A stretch of 64,000 nucleotides of DNA from PHBD01 sp964578535. Lineage in GTDB: Bacteria > Desulfobacterota > Syntrophia > Syntrophales > PHBD01. The position numbers were made by a program, and so were the translations under genes. Of the stretch, positions 41,129-50,376 are shown in pieces. The notes under the pieces were generated by a model. That model was not told the origin of the DNA. It saw only the letters and a list, made by a program, of their open reading frames with translations, and searched no databases. The stretch covers positions 62,001 to 126,000 of the forward strand of contig CAZODI010000002.1 in assembly GCA_964578535.1 (NCBI GenBank), written 5' to 3'. Each line of letters starts with the position of its first letter. Position 1 is the stretch's first letter.

Positions 41129-42199
41129 ATGGACATGAAGCGGGACTACTACGAGGATATCCGGCTCTTCGGAAGCGGCGTGATCCTCTTCTGGTCCCTC
41201 CTTCTTCTGGCCTTCCTCTACACCCTGCCCCTGTATCTGCCGGGATACCGCTTCTATCTCCTGAACCTGATCATGGTCCACGTGATCCTGGCCGTGGGGC
41301 TGAACATCCTCGCCGGCTACACGGGGCAGATCTCCCTGGGGCACGCGGGCTTCTTCGCCATCGGCGCCTACGCGACGACCCTGCTCATGACCAGGCTGGA
41401 AGTCCCCTTCTTTCCCGCACTCCTGGCAGCGGCCTTCATCGCCGCCGCCTTCGGCTTCCTGGTGGGGCTCCCGGCGCTGCGCCTGGAAGGACCCTACCTG
41501 TCCATTGCCACGCTCGGATTCGGCCTCACCATCACGCACATCATCGGGCACGCGGAGGTCTTTGGCGGACGGACGGGACTCCAGGCGCCGCCCCTGGATC
41601 TCGGAATTCCGCAGCTCGGCTGGGGCTTCGTCCTGGAGACCGATCTGGGGAAGTACTACCTGATCCTGACGATTACCGTCCTGATGGTGATCGGTGCCGT
41701 CAACCTCATGAAAACCAGGGTGGGCCGCTCCTTCGTAGCCATCCGGGACAGCGACATCGCCGCCGAGGTCATGGGGGTCAACCTGATGATCTACAAGACC
41801 CTCTCGTTCGCCGTCAGCGCCTTCTACGCCGGTATTGCGGGGGGACTTTTCGGGTTCATCCTGGGATTCTTCAATCCCGAGCCCTTCAACCTCATTCTTT
41901 CCATCGTGTTCCTCGTGATGGTCGTTGTGGGCGGCCTGGGATCGACCTTCGGGTCCATCGTGGGGGCGGCGCTCATCACCTGGCTGCAGTACGATCTCCT
42001 GAAGAACATCCGGGAAATGCCGCTGGCGGGCCCGTTCCTGCTGGATCTGTCGGAGCGCTGGTTCACCGTCGTCGGCCTGGAAAATTTCAACAGCATCATC
42101 CTCGGTCTCGTCATGATCGCCATTGTCCTGTTCGAGCCCCTGGGGATGTTCGGGGTGTGGCTCCGCGTCAAGAAATACTGGAGAACATGGCCGTTCTGA
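41129..42199 (+). CDS. livM: Branched-chain amino acid-type ABC transporter permease LivM
   Basis: Inner-membrane permease of the HAAT (liv) family, 356 residues with about eight to nine hydrophobic helices. Family segments are GLNILAGYTGQISLGHAGFF, PALRLEGPYLSIATLGFG, GRSFVAIRDSDIAAEVMG (ATPase-contact loop) and VVGGLGSTFGSIVGAALI. ATG 41129 has GGAGG eight bases upstream. It is the first gene of a livM-livH-X-SBP-livG-livF-ligase operon. The transporter class also carries aromatic and short branched acids, so leucine-type specificity cannot be read from sequence. Confidence 0.94.
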   Translation: MDMKRDYYEDIRLFGSGVILFWSLLLLAFLYTLPLYLPGYRFYLLNLIMVHVILAVGLNILAGYTGQISLGHAGFFAIGAYATTLLMTRLEVPFFPALLAAAFIAAAFGFLVGLPALRLEGPYLSIATLGFGLTITHIIGHAEVFGGRTGLQAPPLDLGIPQLGWGFVLETDLGKYYLILTITVLMVIGAVNLMKTRVGRSFVAIRDSDIAAEVMGVNLMIYKTLSFAVSAFYAGIAGGLFGFILGFFNPEPFNLILSIVFLVMVVVGGLGSTFGSIVGAALITWLQYDLLKNIREMPLAGPFLLDLSERWFTVVGLENFNSIILGLVMIAIVLFEPLGMFGVWLRVKKYWRTWPF

Positions 42200-42206
42200 G
42201 GTGCCT

Positions 42207-43079
42207 ATGATCGGACAGCTGATCGTCGAGGGGCTCGCCATCGGGGCCTGCTATGGCCTCTTCGCCGTCGCCGTGGTGATCATCTACAAGACCTCGGAGG
42301 TGATCAACTTCGGACAGGGCGAAATGGCCATGTTCGCCACGTTCGTGGCGTACCACATGCTCACGTACTACGGCGCTCCGTTCTGGGCGGCCTTTCTCCT
42401 GACCCTGGGGTTCGCGGCCCTTCTGGGGGCGGCCGTGGAGTTCCTGTTTCTCCGCCCGGCGAAGAATCCGAGCATCCTGGGGCTGATCGTCATCACCCTC
42501 GGGGCCGAGATGCTGCTCATGGGGCTCGCCAGCTGGAAGTGGGGGGCCGAGCAGAAGTCCTTCTCGCTGCCGTGGTCCTATATGTCGATTCACGAGCCCG
42601 TTCCGGGCATCATCATCAGTGACTGGGCAATCGCCGTCTTCCTGACAGCCGGGACGATCGCGGGCCTCCTGTACGTCTTCTTCCGCTTCACGAAGCTCGG
42701 CATCGCCATGCGGGCGACCCAGCAGAACCAGAATGCCGCCAAGATCATGGGCATCCGGACCGAGCGGGTCTTCGCCTTTTCCTGGGGGCTCAGTTCCATC
42801 ATCGGGACCATCGCGGCGATGTTCTTCGCGGCCCGTGCCACCCTGGACCCGGCCTTCATGATGGAGCCCTTCCTCCGTGCATTTGCCGCCGCGGTCCTGG
42901 GGGGGCTGACCAGCATTCCCGGCGTGCTCCTGGGGGGAGAGATCCTCGGGCTGATCGAGAACCTCTTCGGGTACATGTGGCCCCAGTGGAAGCCCATCGT
43001 CGCCTTTGTCATCATCGTGCTTGTCCTGTGCATCCGCCCCAGCGGGCTCTTTGCCCGGCATTTCGTGAAGAAGGTATGA
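42207..43079 (+). CDS. livH: Branched-chain amino acid-type ABC transporter permease LivH
   Basis: Second permease of the liv-type importer, 290 residues with about seven to eight helices. GLAIGACYGLFAVAVVIIYK, EVINFGQGEMAMFATF, TKLGIAMRATQQNQNAAKI and AAVLGGLTSIPGVLLGG are the characteristic stretches. ATG 42207 follows GAGGTG just after the livM stop; the frame is open upstream inside livM without similarity. It pairs with LivM to form the transmembrane channel. Confidence 0.94.
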   Translation: MIGQLIVEGLAIGACYGLFAVAVVIIYKTSEVINFGQGEMAMFATFVAYHMLTYYGAPFWAAFLLTLGFAALLGAAVEFLFLRPAKNPSILGLIVITLGAEMLLMGLASWKWGAEQKSFSLPWSYMSIHEPVPGIIISDWAIAVFLTAGTIAGLLYVFFRFTKLGIAMRATQQNQNAAKIMGIRTERVFAFSWGLSSIIGTIAAMFFAARATLDPAFMMEPFLRAFAAAVLGGLTSIPGVLLGGEILGLIENLFGYMWPQWKPIVAFVIIVLVLCIRPSGLFARHFVKKV

Positions 43080-43080
43080 G

Positions 43081-43563
43081 ATGAGGTCGGATCGTAAGGG
43101 AATGCGGCGACCCGGCGGACCACAGGGCAGGCCGGCGGTCCTCGGGGGCCTGCTGATTCTGGTGATGGTGCTCTGGGGGACCGCCGCCGCTCCGGAAGAT
43201 GCATCGAACGGCGAGATCGGCGCCGTAGAGCAGGCGGCCCGGGCGTACCTGGATGCGGAGGTCCGGCGGGACTTTGATGCCGTGTGGGCGTCCCTGGCGC
43301 CTTCTTCGGTGTACCGCGAAACCCATAATTACCGGTCGTATCGGGAGGAGGCCGTCCGGTCCCCGGTCCGCATCGAGCGCTTCAGGATTCTCCGGGTGGC
43401 CGGCGTCCGGTCGAATCACGACCCGGCCCGGTTTCCGAGGGTCGAGCGGTTTGCCGAAGTGGAGGTGGATCTGGTGCTTTTTGATACCGATACGGAGACC
43501 CGGACGGACGTGAATTACCGCTTCACGTTCATCCGGGAGGGAGGGAGGTGGTACAAGGGGTAG
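43081..43563 (+). CDS. Exported or membrane-anchored NTF2-like protein
   Basis: A 160-residue protein with one N-terminal hydrophobic segment (about 20-37, VLGGLLILVMVLWGT) that may be a signal peptide or anchor. The rest (about 50-158) has the SnoaL/NTF2-like outline, AARAYLDAEVRRDFDAVWAS early and YRFTFIREGGRWYKG at the end. It begins two bases after livH, within the transporter operon. It is not a usual liv component; it may bind a small ligand in the periplasm. Function not determined. Confidence 0.7.
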   Translation: MRSDRKGMRRPGGPQGRPAVLGGLLILVMVLWGTAAAPEDASNGEIGAVEQAARAYLDAEVRRDFDAVWASLAPSSVYRETHNYRSYREEAVRSPVRIERFRILRVAGVRSNHDPARFPRVERFAEVEVDLVLFDTDTETRTDVNYRFTFIREGGRWYKG

Positions 43564-43664
43564 TCGTCCGGGACGGTCCCGCATGACGTCTTCAGGCTCG
43601 GCCTCGAGGGAGTGCCGCAGGGGCGACAGGGTTCTTCGAACTCTTCATGGAAAAGGAGGGTATC

Positions 43665-44861
43665 ATGGGTTCGAAACGTTTCTGGATGGTTCTTGGGATG
43701 GCGGCCTGCGCGGTGCTCCTCATGTCGGCACCCGGCCTGGCGGCCAAGCCGGGCTTCGACGACAAGGAGATCCGCATCGCCCAGTGGGGTCCCCAGACGG
43801 GACCCGCGGCCCCCTGGGGCAACGTGGCCCGGGGGAGCCGGCTGCTGTTCAATCTGGTCAATGAAGAGGGGGGGATTCACGGCCGGAAGATCAAGTACTT
43901 CATCCGCGACGACCAGTACAACCCGGCCCAGACCGTCGCCGTGGTCAAGGACGTGGTGGAGCGGGAGGGAATCTTCGCCTTCGTCGGAGGCACCTCCGGG
44001 GCGAGCGGACTGGCGGTCAAGGATTACCTGGCGGCGAACAAGGTCGTCTGGGTCTCGCCGGCCACGAGCATCAAGGAATACGTGATGCCGGTAAATCCTT
44101 ACATCTTCGCCCTGATGCCCCTCTACGACGACGAGGCGAGCATCCTGACCAAATACGTGGTGGAGAAGCTGAAGATCCGGAAGATCGGCGTCCTCTACCA
44201 GAACGATCCCTACGGGAAGAACGGCCTCAACGGCGTGAAGCAGCGCCTGGCCCACCTGAAGATCGCCGCCGTGGCGGAGGTTCCCGTCGAGGCGGGCGAG
44301 AAGGACCTGGCGTCCCAGATCATGAGGTTCAAGAATGCCGGGGCCGAGGCGGTCTATCTCCAGGTAAACCCGACCTCGGCGGTCATCGCCCTCAAGACGG
44401 CCGCTGCCGTCGGCTTCAAGCCCCAGTGGGTGGCATCCTCCACCCTGTCGGACTATGCGCTGATGCACAAGATTTCCGGCGGCCTGTGGGAGGGAGTCAT
44501 CACCGGCGCCTTCACCGAGCCCGTCGATTCGGCCCAGCCCCTGATGACGAAGTATCGCGAGGCGGCCCGGAGACTGGATCCGAAGGAGCGATGGGCCCTT
44601 TTCTATCTCGGGGGGATCGTCTTTGCCGAGCCTCTCGTGGATGCCCTGAAGCGGACCGGAAAGAACCTCAGCACGGAGGCGTTCCTCAGGGCTCTCAATT
44701 CGACAAAGAATTTCAAGGGAGTCGGCCCGACGATCACCTGGACGAAGACCCAGCACCAGGGGAGCGATTCCATCCAGATCTGGCAGTGCGGCTCCAAGGG
44801 CGCCCTGAAGGTCTTGCAGGGATGGACCGCCAACGATCTGGCCCGGTGGAAAAAGAAATGA
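43665..44861 (+). CDS. ABC transporter periplasmic substrate-binding protein (LivK/HAAT family)
   Basis: Periplasmic binding protein of 398 residues with a signal peptide (about 1-27, PGLAAK). EIRIAQWGPQTGPAAPWGN, RLLFNLVNEEGGIHGRKI, FVGGTSGASGLAVKDYLA and GVLYQNDPYGKNGLNGVK are typical of the leucine/aromatic-acid-binding type. ATG 43665 has AAGGAGGG upstream, eight bases away. A stable hairpin follows its stop (44871-44894), likely to keep its mRNA more abundant than the downstream ATPase genes. Confidence 0.94.
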   Translation: MGSKRFWMVLGMAACAVLLMSAPGLAAKPGFDDKEIRIAQWGPQTGPAAPWGNVARGSRLLFNLVNEEGGIHGRKIKYFIRDDQYNPAQTVAVVKDVVEREGIFAFVGGTSGASGLAVKDYLAANKVVWVSPATSIKEYVMPVNPYIFALMPLYDDEASILTKYVVEKLKIRKIGVLYQNDPYGKNGLNGVKQRLAHLKIAAVAEVPVEAGEKDLASQIMRFKNAGAEAVYLQVNPTSAVIALKTAAAVGFKPQWVASSTLSDYALMHKISGGLWEGVITGAFTEPVDSAQPLMTKYREAARRLDPKERWALFYLGGIVFAEPLVDALKRTGKNLSTEAFLRALNSTKNFKGVGPTITWTKTQHQGSDSIQIWQCGSKGALKVLQGWTANDLARWKKK

Positions 44862-44870
44862 TCCCGATGC

Positions 44871-44894
44871 CGGGGAAGGCTGCGGCCTTCCCCG
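44871..44894 (+). terminator. Intercistronic hairpin between the binding-protein gene and livG
   Basis: CGGGGAAGG (44871-44879) pairs perfectly with CCTTCCCCG (44886-44894) around the loop CTGCGG. With only ATTCAC after it, it is more likely a partial terminator or 3'-stabiliser than a full stop, since livG-livF follow on the same strand. Confidence 0.6.
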
Positions 44895-44940
44895 CATTCA
44901 CAGTCCGGCCGGCGGAGCTGCCGGCGGCGGGAGCATGAGC

Positions 44941-45717
44941 ATGGACCACTTCCGCGTGGAAAACCTGTCCATCTCCTTCGGGGGCCTGAAGGCGGTTCAC
45001 GACGTGAGCTTCCAGGTCGAGAAGAATCGGATCTTTTCGATCATCGGGCCCAACGGCTCGGGGAAGACCACCATCTTCAACCTGATCAGCGGCATCTATC
45101 GGCCCGACGGGGGAGGGGTGTTCCTGGAGGGCGAGAGCCTGACGGGGCTGTCGCCCGACCGCGTCGCCCGCCGGGGCGTAGCCCGGACTTTCCAGAACAT
45201 TGAGCTCTTCTCCAACGCGAGCGTGATGGACAACCTCCTCCTGGGAAGGCACATCCACATGAAGACGGGGGTTTTCTCCGGGGCCTTTCTCTGGGGACGG
45301 CGGTCCCCGGCGGCCCGGGAGGAGATCCGCAACCGGGAGGTGGTCGAGCGGATCATCGATTTCCTGGACCTGCAGTCCGTTCGGAACCTGCCGGTGGCAA
45401 GCCTTCCCTACGGCAAGCGGAAACTCGTCGAACTGGGCAGGGCCCTGGCCCTCGAACCGCGGCTGCTTCTGCTGGACGAGCCCTCGGCGGGCATGAACAC
45501 GGAAGAGAAGGAGGACCTGAACCTCTGGATCCGGGACATCCGTGAGGACTATGGGGTGACGATCCTCCTGATCGAGCACGACATGAACATGATCATGGGG
45601 ATCTCCGACCGGATCCTGGCGGTCAATCAGGGACAGTCCATCATCGAGGGGACCCCGCAGGAGGTGCAGAGCCACCCGGAGGTGATCCGGGCGTATCTGG
45701 GGGAGGCCGATGCTTAG
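44941..45717 (+). CDS. livG: Branched-chain amino acid-type ABC transporter ATPase LivG
   Basis: Cytoplasmic ATPase, 258 residues. Walker A IIGPNGSGKTTIFNL, Q-loop ARTFQNIELF, signature LPYGKRKLVELGRALAL (LSGGQ replaced by LPYGKRK as in LivG) and Walker B LLLLDEPSAGMNTEE are visible, with the H-loop IEHDMNMI. Two ATGs lie in frame (44935 and 44941); GGGAG fits the second. Its end overlaps the livF start by eight bases. Confidence 0.94.
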   Translation: MDHFRVENLSISFGGLKAVHDVSFQVEKNRIFSIIGPNGSGKTTIFNLISGIYRPDGGGVFLEGESLTGLSPDRVARRGVARTFQNIELFSNASVMDNLLLGRHIHMKTGVFSGAFLWGRRSPAAREEIRNREVVERIIDFLDLQSVRNLPVASLPYGKRKLVELGRALALEPRLLLLDEPSAGMNTEEKEDLNLWIRDIREDYGVTILLIEHDMNMIMGISDRILAVNQGQSIIEGTPQEVQSHPEVIRAYLGEADA

Positions 45718-46492
45718 ACTCTCCAACGTCGAGACCTGGTATGATCTGATCCGGGCGCTTCACGGGATCTCCTTCGAGGTCCCGGAGGGGCAGATCGTGG
45801 CGCTCCTGGGATCCAACGGCGCGGGAAAATCGACGACCCTCAAGACGATCATGCGTCTTCTGTACGATCAGCGAAAAGAGCAGCCCGAGAAGGGGACCGT
45901 CGAATTCCGGGGGGTGCGCATCGACCGGAAGAATCCCGACCAGATCGTCCGGATGGGGATCAGCTATGTTCCCGAGGGACGGGAGGTCTTCCCGGAGCTG
46001 ACGGTGCGGGAAAACATCCTCATGGGGGCCTACACGAGGCGGGACGGTCCGGCGGTTCGGGAGGACATGGAGCGGATCCTGCAGCATTTCCCGGTGCTCC
46101 GTGAGCGGCGGGAACAGCAGGCGGGATACCTGAGTGGCGGAGAGCAGCAGATGCTGGCCATCGGGCGGGCCCTCATGAGCCGGCCGAAGCTTCTTATGCT
46201 GGACGAGCCGTCCCTGGGGCTGTCGCCGCTCCTGACAAGAGAGATCTTTCAAATCATCCGGGACGTCAACTTGCGGGAGGGAGTGACGATCCTGCTGGTG
46301 GAGCAGAACGTCCACATGGCCCTGAAGGTATCACAGTTCGCCTACCTGATGGAAAACGGGCGCATCGTCCGGGCGGACCGGCCCGAGATCCTCCGGGAGG
46401 ATGAGGACGTCAAGGAGTTCTATCTCGGCGTAAACCGGGAGGCGTCGGTAAAGGGCTTCAAACGTTACCGGCGGAAGGTGAGGTTCCGATGA
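45710..46492 (+). CDS. livF: Branched-chain amino acid-type ABC transporter ATPase LivF
   Basis: Second ATPase of the importer, 260 residues. Walker A LLGSNGAGKSTTLKT, YVPEGREVFPELTVREN (Q-loop region), signature YLSGGEQQMLAIGRALMS and Walker B LLMLDEPSLGLSP are complete. It overlaps livG by eight bases and the following acyl-CoA synthetase gene by four (ATGA, 46489-46492). Overlap with the ligase implies joint expression of uptake and activation. Confidence 0.94.
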   Translation: MLRLSNVETWYDLIRALHGISFEVPEGQIVALLGSNGAGKSTTLKTIMRLLYDQRKEQPEKGTVEFRGVRIDRKNPDQIVRMGISYVPEGREVFPELTVRENILMGAYTRRDGPAVREDMERILQHFPVLRERREQQAGYLSGGEQQMLAIGRALMSRPKLLMLDEPSLGLSPLLTREIFQIIRDVNLREGVTILLVEQNVHMALKVSQFAYLMENGRIVRADRPEILREDEDVKEFYLGVNREASVKGFKRYRRKVRFR

Positions 46493-48309
46493 CCGGGAAG
46501 GCGGAAGGCGTCGTCAATACCCTTCCCAAGGCCCTGGCTTCCATCGCCGCGAAGCAGCCGGAGCGGACGGCGATGCGCCGCAAGGACCTGGGGATCTGGC
46601 GCGACATTTCCTGGGCCGGGTATCTTCGGCAGGTGAAGCGGACGGCCCTGGGGCTCTGCTCCCTCGGCGTCGGCCGGGGAGACCGGGTGGCAATCATCGG
46701 CGAGAACCGGCCGGAGTGGCTGTACAGCGCCCTGGGGACTCTTGCCGCGGGCGGGACCTTTGTGGGGATCTATACGACCAATCCCGTCGCCGAGTGCGAG
46801 TACGTGGTGGCCCACTCGGAGTCCGTCGTCTACATCTGCGAAGACGAGGAACAGCTCGACAAGGCCCTGGCCTTCCGTGATCGGACTCCTCAGCTCAGGA
46901 AGCTCGTGGTGTGGAATATGGAGGGGCTCCGGCATTTCCATGATCCCATGCTGATGAGCTTCGACGACCTGCTCCGGGAGGGGGAGCGCCTGGACGCGGA
47001 GCAGCCGGACCTCTACGACCGGCTTGCCGGGGAAGGGAGCGGCGGGGACGTCGCGGGGATTATCTATACGTCCGGCACGACGGGACCCCCGAAAGGGGCC
47101 ATGCTCTCCCATGAAGGATATCTGTGGGTCGGGAAGAAAGCCGGCGAGATCTGCCGTGCCGGGAAGGACGACGAGACCATTTCCTTTCTCCCGCTCAATC
47201 ATGTCTACGAGCAGATCTTCGACCTGATGGTTCATCTGACCGTGGGGCACACGGTCAATTTCACGGAGAACACCGATACGGTCATGGCGGACATGCAGGA
47301 GGTGTCGCCGACCCTCTTCCACGCGGTGCCCCGCATCTGGGAAAAATACTACTCGGGCATCGTTCTGAAGATGGCCGATGCGACGCCCCTGAAGCGGGCC
47401 GCCTACGAGGCCGCCGTCCGGATCGGCTCGCGGTACAACGAGGAGCGCCTGGCGGGAAGGAGCCCGTCCTTCCCGATGCGGCTGGCCTATGGAGCAGCCT
47501 ATTTCGCTGTGTTTCGGAAGCTGAAGGAGCGGCTGGGGTTTGACCGCGTCCGGCTCGGTTTTTCCGGAGCCGCCCCCATCTCGCACAACATCCTCAAGTA
47601 TTTCCAAGGGATCGGCATCCCCATCCGGGAAGGATACGGCATGACGGAGACCACGGGGATCACCCACATGTCCGACGAGCGACACTTCAAGCTGGGCACG
47701 GTGGGAAGGGCTCTCCCGGAAACGGAGGTGAGGCTCTCGGAGGACGGCGAGATCCTGGTGCGCCACCCTGGCATCTTCCTGGGCTACTGGCGGGACGACG
47801 ACAACACGCGGGAGGCCCTGCGGGACGGGTGGCTCCACACGGGGGATGTTGGGACCATCGACGACGAAGGCTATCTCCGGATCACCGACCGCAAGAAGGA
47901 CCTGATCATCACAGCGGGGGGAAAGAACATCGCCCCGCAGTACATCGAGAACCTCCTGAAGTTTTCCCCCTACATCAACGATGCCGTGGTCATCGGCGAC
48001 CGGCGCAACTACATCACCGCCCTGATCGTCATCGACGAGGACAACGTGGTCAAGTATGCCCAGGATCAGAAGGTTCAATATACAACCTTTGCATCCCTGA
48101 CCAGGACGGAAGAAGTCGTCGCCCTGGTCCAGCGGGAGATTGACCAGGTGAACGCCCAGGTCGCCCGCGTCGAAAACATCCGGAAGTTCAGAATCCTGGA
48201 CAAGAAGCTCTATACCGAGGACGGAGAGGTGACGCCCACCATGAAGGTCAAGCGGAAGGCCATCAACGCGCAATTCGCCGAGCTCATTGAGTCCATGTAC
48301 TCAGAATGA
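46489..48309 (+). CDS. AMP-forming acyl-CoA synthetase (long-chain type)
   Basis: Activates a carboxylic acid to its CoA thioester using ATP, 606 residues. Core motifs are IIYTSGTTGPPKGAMLSHEG (P-loop-like A3), GYGMTETTGITHM (A5), DGWLHTGDVGTIDDEGYL (A7) and DRKKDLIITAGGKNIAPQ (A8). The overall pattern matches FadD15/FACL-type enzymes rather than short-chain ligases. The coding start overlaps livF, so the substrate is probably what the importer brings in: a branched or aromatic carboxylate is plausible, but this is context only. ATG 46489 is the natural start. Confidence 0.93.
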   Translation: MTGKAEGVVNTLPKALASIAAKQPERTAMRRKDLGIWRDISWAGYLRQVKRTALGLCSLGVGRGDRVAIIGENRPEWLYSALGTLAAGGTFVGIYTTNPVAECEYVVAHSESVVYICEDEEQLDKALAFRDRTPQLRKLVVWNMEGLRHFHDPMLMSFDDLLREGERLDAEQPDLYDRLAGEGSGGDVAGIIYTSGTTGPPKGAMLSHEGYLWVGKKAGEICRAGKDDETISFLPLNHVYEQIFDLMVHLTVGHTVNFTENTDTVMADMQEVSPTLFHAVPRIWEKYYSGIVLKMADATPLKRAAYEAAVRIGSRYNEERLAGRSPSFPMRLAYGAAYFAVFRKLKERLGFDRVRLGFSGAAPISHNILKYFQGIGIPIREGYGMTETTGITHMSDERHFKLGTVGRALPETEVRLSEDGEILVRHPGIFLGYWRDDDNTREALRDGWLHTGDVGTIDDEGYLRITDRKKDLIITAGGKNIAPQYIENLLKFSPYINDAVVIGDRRNYITALIVIDEDNVVKYAQDQKVQYTTFASLTRTEEVVALVQREIDQVNAQVARVENIRKFRILDKKLYTEDGEVTPTMKVKRKAINAQFAELIESMYSE

Positions 48310-48671
48310 AATCCCATTTTGTCCTTGCAGGATTCACTCGGGAAGGACCGGCATGCTTGCGGGAGCATCATGCATAAGTAATTGTAATCACTAAACGAAA
48401 AAATCTGTTGCCGGTTCGAATTAATGGGTTGAAATTTCATGGCAAATCGGATACAGGGACACCGTTGTTCTTCCGCTGTCCGTAACGGTAATTCGATGGA
48501 TCTCTCCGGAGAACCGCATCCATCCGTTGATTATTCAGTGGAATCCAAACCTTGGACAAGAGGTGACGTTGCCGTCCGGGTTTTGGAGGATCGGGACCAC
48601 CGGGGAAAGTCTTTTTCGGTAGCACCGCCTGTAATGCGTCTATTTTTTTCACCACGTGAGAGGAGGGTAAC
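48310..48671. other. Intergenic region before the carboxyltransferase operon
   Basis: A 362-base stretch that is more AT-rich than the flanks around 48370-48440. I see no convincing promoter with both boxes; TTGAAA (48429-48434) followed after 17 bases by TACAGG is the best weak match. A short open frame (48439-48696) runs into the next gene but shows no similarity. A ribosome site (GAGAGGAGG) precedes 48672. Confidence 0.45.
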
Positions 48672-50345
48672 ATGGCAGAAGAGAAGAAAAAATTGACAAG
48701 GGCCGAGAGACTCGAGGCCGAAAGGGAAAAGAATCTGCAGCATTGGCTCGCGCAGGATGAGATCCTGTACAAGCACCGGGAGGAGGCCTACGACATCGGC
48801 GGTGCCGATCAGGTCGCGAGGCTCGCGAAGCAGAACAAGAAGCCCATGCGCGATCTCATCAAGCTGCTGATCGATCCCGGAACGGACTTCTTCGAGCTGG
48901 GGCTCGACGCCGGTTACGACATCGGCAAGAAGCGCCTCTACGGCGGGGAGATCTACGAGTCGGAAAAGCGCAGCCACATTCCCGGCGGCGGTGTCGTTAC
49001 GGGCATCGGCACGGTCATGGGGAAGGACTGCATGATCTTCGCCAACGAAAACCGCTACGCCGCGGGCACCTATTTCCCCATCACCCTGAAGAAGCACATG
49101 CGGGCCCAGGCGATCGCCGAGCAGTGCGAGCTGCCCTGCGTCTACCTGACCGATTCGGGCGGCATCAACCTGCCCCTCCAGGTGGGCTGCTTCGCCGACG
49201 ATGGCCACTTCGGAAGCATGTTCTACAACATGTGCCGCATGTCCGCCAAGGGGATCCGGCAGTACACCCTCTCCACCGGCGGCAACACGGCGGGTGGCGC
49301 CTACATCGTCTACCTGGCCAGCGAATCCATCATGATCGAGAAGATGGCCTATGCCTTCCTGGCGGGTCCCCCCATGGTCAAGTCGGCCATCGGCGAGACC
49401 GTTTCCATGGAAGACCTGGGTGGTGCCTATGTTCACACCCAGCATTCCGGCGGCTGCGATCACTTTGTCCGGACTCAGGAAGAAGGAGTCGCGAAGCTCC
49501 GGGCCATGATGGAGTTCGAACCGACCTCGAAGCTCTACATCGACCGGCGGGAAACCCGGGAGCCGAAGTTCGATTTTAAGGAGATGATGCGCGGCACGCC
49601 GACGGACACGTACCAGTACATCAACATCAAAGAGACGATCAAGTGCCTGGCCGACGACAGCTACTTCTATGAGTACAAGCCAACCTACGGCCCCGGCCGC
49701 GGCGATTCCATCATCGCCGGCAAGATGTGGATGAAGGGGATCCCGGTCGGTGTCATCGCCTCCAACGCCAGCGGCGTCATTTACATCGATGCGGCCCGGA
49801 AGGCGACGGAGTGGATGATCCGCTGCGGCAACTCGAAGCTCCCCGTTCTCTTCCTCCAGGGCTCTCCCGGCTACATGGTAGGCAAGGCCGAGGAGTGGGG
49901 CGGCATCGGCAAGTACGGCTCCGACATGGTCCGGGCCTGCACGTGCCTCGACACCCCGAAGGTCACCTACGTCATCGGTCCCGACCACGGCGCCGCCAAC
50001 TACGGCATGTGCGGCCGGGCCTTCAAGCCCCGCTTCGCCTTCACGAACATGCGAGGCCGCACAACCGTCATGTCCGGCGAGACGGCGGGCTTCATCGTCG
50101 AGACGGTTCGTCGCAAGAACATCGTCGACAAGGGCGGAACGGTGAACGAGGAAGAAATGGCCGCCTTCCGCAAGATGATGCGCGACCGGTACGATGCAGA
50201 AGGCCATCCCTTCTACACGGGATCGCTCCTCTTCCACGACGGCGTGATCGCCTTCAGCGAGGCTCGGGACAAGATCACCCGCGCCTTCGAGGTCTCGCTG
50301 CGCGTTCCCGTCAAGAAGTCCGACTGGGGCGACTTGAAGGTGTAA
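48672..50345 (+). CDS. Acyl-CoA carboxyltransferase subunit (methylcrotonyl-CoA carboxylase beta-like)
   Basis: A 557-residue carboxyltransferase of the AccD/MccB/PccB superfamily, moving CO2 between biotin and an acyl-CoA. The N-terminal half has GGGVVTGIGTVMGKDCMIF, AGTYFPITLKKHMRAQAIAE and LTDSGGINLPLQ, the CoA-binding half found in MCC beta; the second half has GIPVGVIASNASGVIY and LPVLFLQGSPGYMVGKAEEW. The neighbouring AUH-like hydratase and HMG-CoA-lyase-like genes favour 3-methylcrotonyl-CoA as substrate; glutaconyl-CoA decarboxylase alpha is an alternative. The biotin carboxylase subunit is not encoded here. Confidence 0.88.
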   Translation: MAEEKKKLTRAERLEAEREKNLQHWLAQDEILYKHREEAYDIGGADQVARLAKQNKKPMRDLIKLLIDPGTDFFELGLDAGYDIGKKRLYGGEIYESEKRSHIPGGGVVTGIGTVMGKDCMIFANENRYAAGTYFPITLKKHMRAQAIAEQCELPCVYLTDSGGINLPLQVGCFADDGHFGSMFYNMCRMSAKGIRQYTLSTGGNTAGGAYIVYLASESIMIEKMAYAFLAGPPMVKSAIGETVSMEDLGGAYVHTQHSGGCDHFVRTQEEGVAKLRAMMEFEPTSKLYIDRRETREPKFDFKEMMRGTPTDTYQYINIKETIKCLADDSYFYEYKPTYGPGRGDSIIAGKMWMKGIPVGVIASNASGVIYIDAARKATEWMIRCGNSKLPVLFLQGSPGYMVGKAEEWGGIGKYGSDMVRACTCLDTPKVTYVIGPDHGAANYGMCGRAFKPRFAFTNMRGRTTVMSGETAGFIVETVRRKNIVDKGGTVNEEEMAAFRKMMRDRYDAEGHPFYTGSLLFHDGVIAFSEARDKITRAFEVSLRVPVKKSDWGDLKV

Positions 50346-50376
50346 TCCCGATCCGGGAAGAAGGGAGGAGGAAAAC

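Noticed and set aside
48405..48430. GGTTCGAATTAAT, resembling a tRNA T-loop
   Set aside because: No matching acceptor, D or anticodon arms; the flanks cannot form a T-stem. No tRNA is called anywhere in the window.
48439..48696. Open frame of 85 codons upstream of the carboxyltransferase gene
   Set aside because: It overlaps the real ribosome site and start of the carboxyltransferase and has no conserved features.
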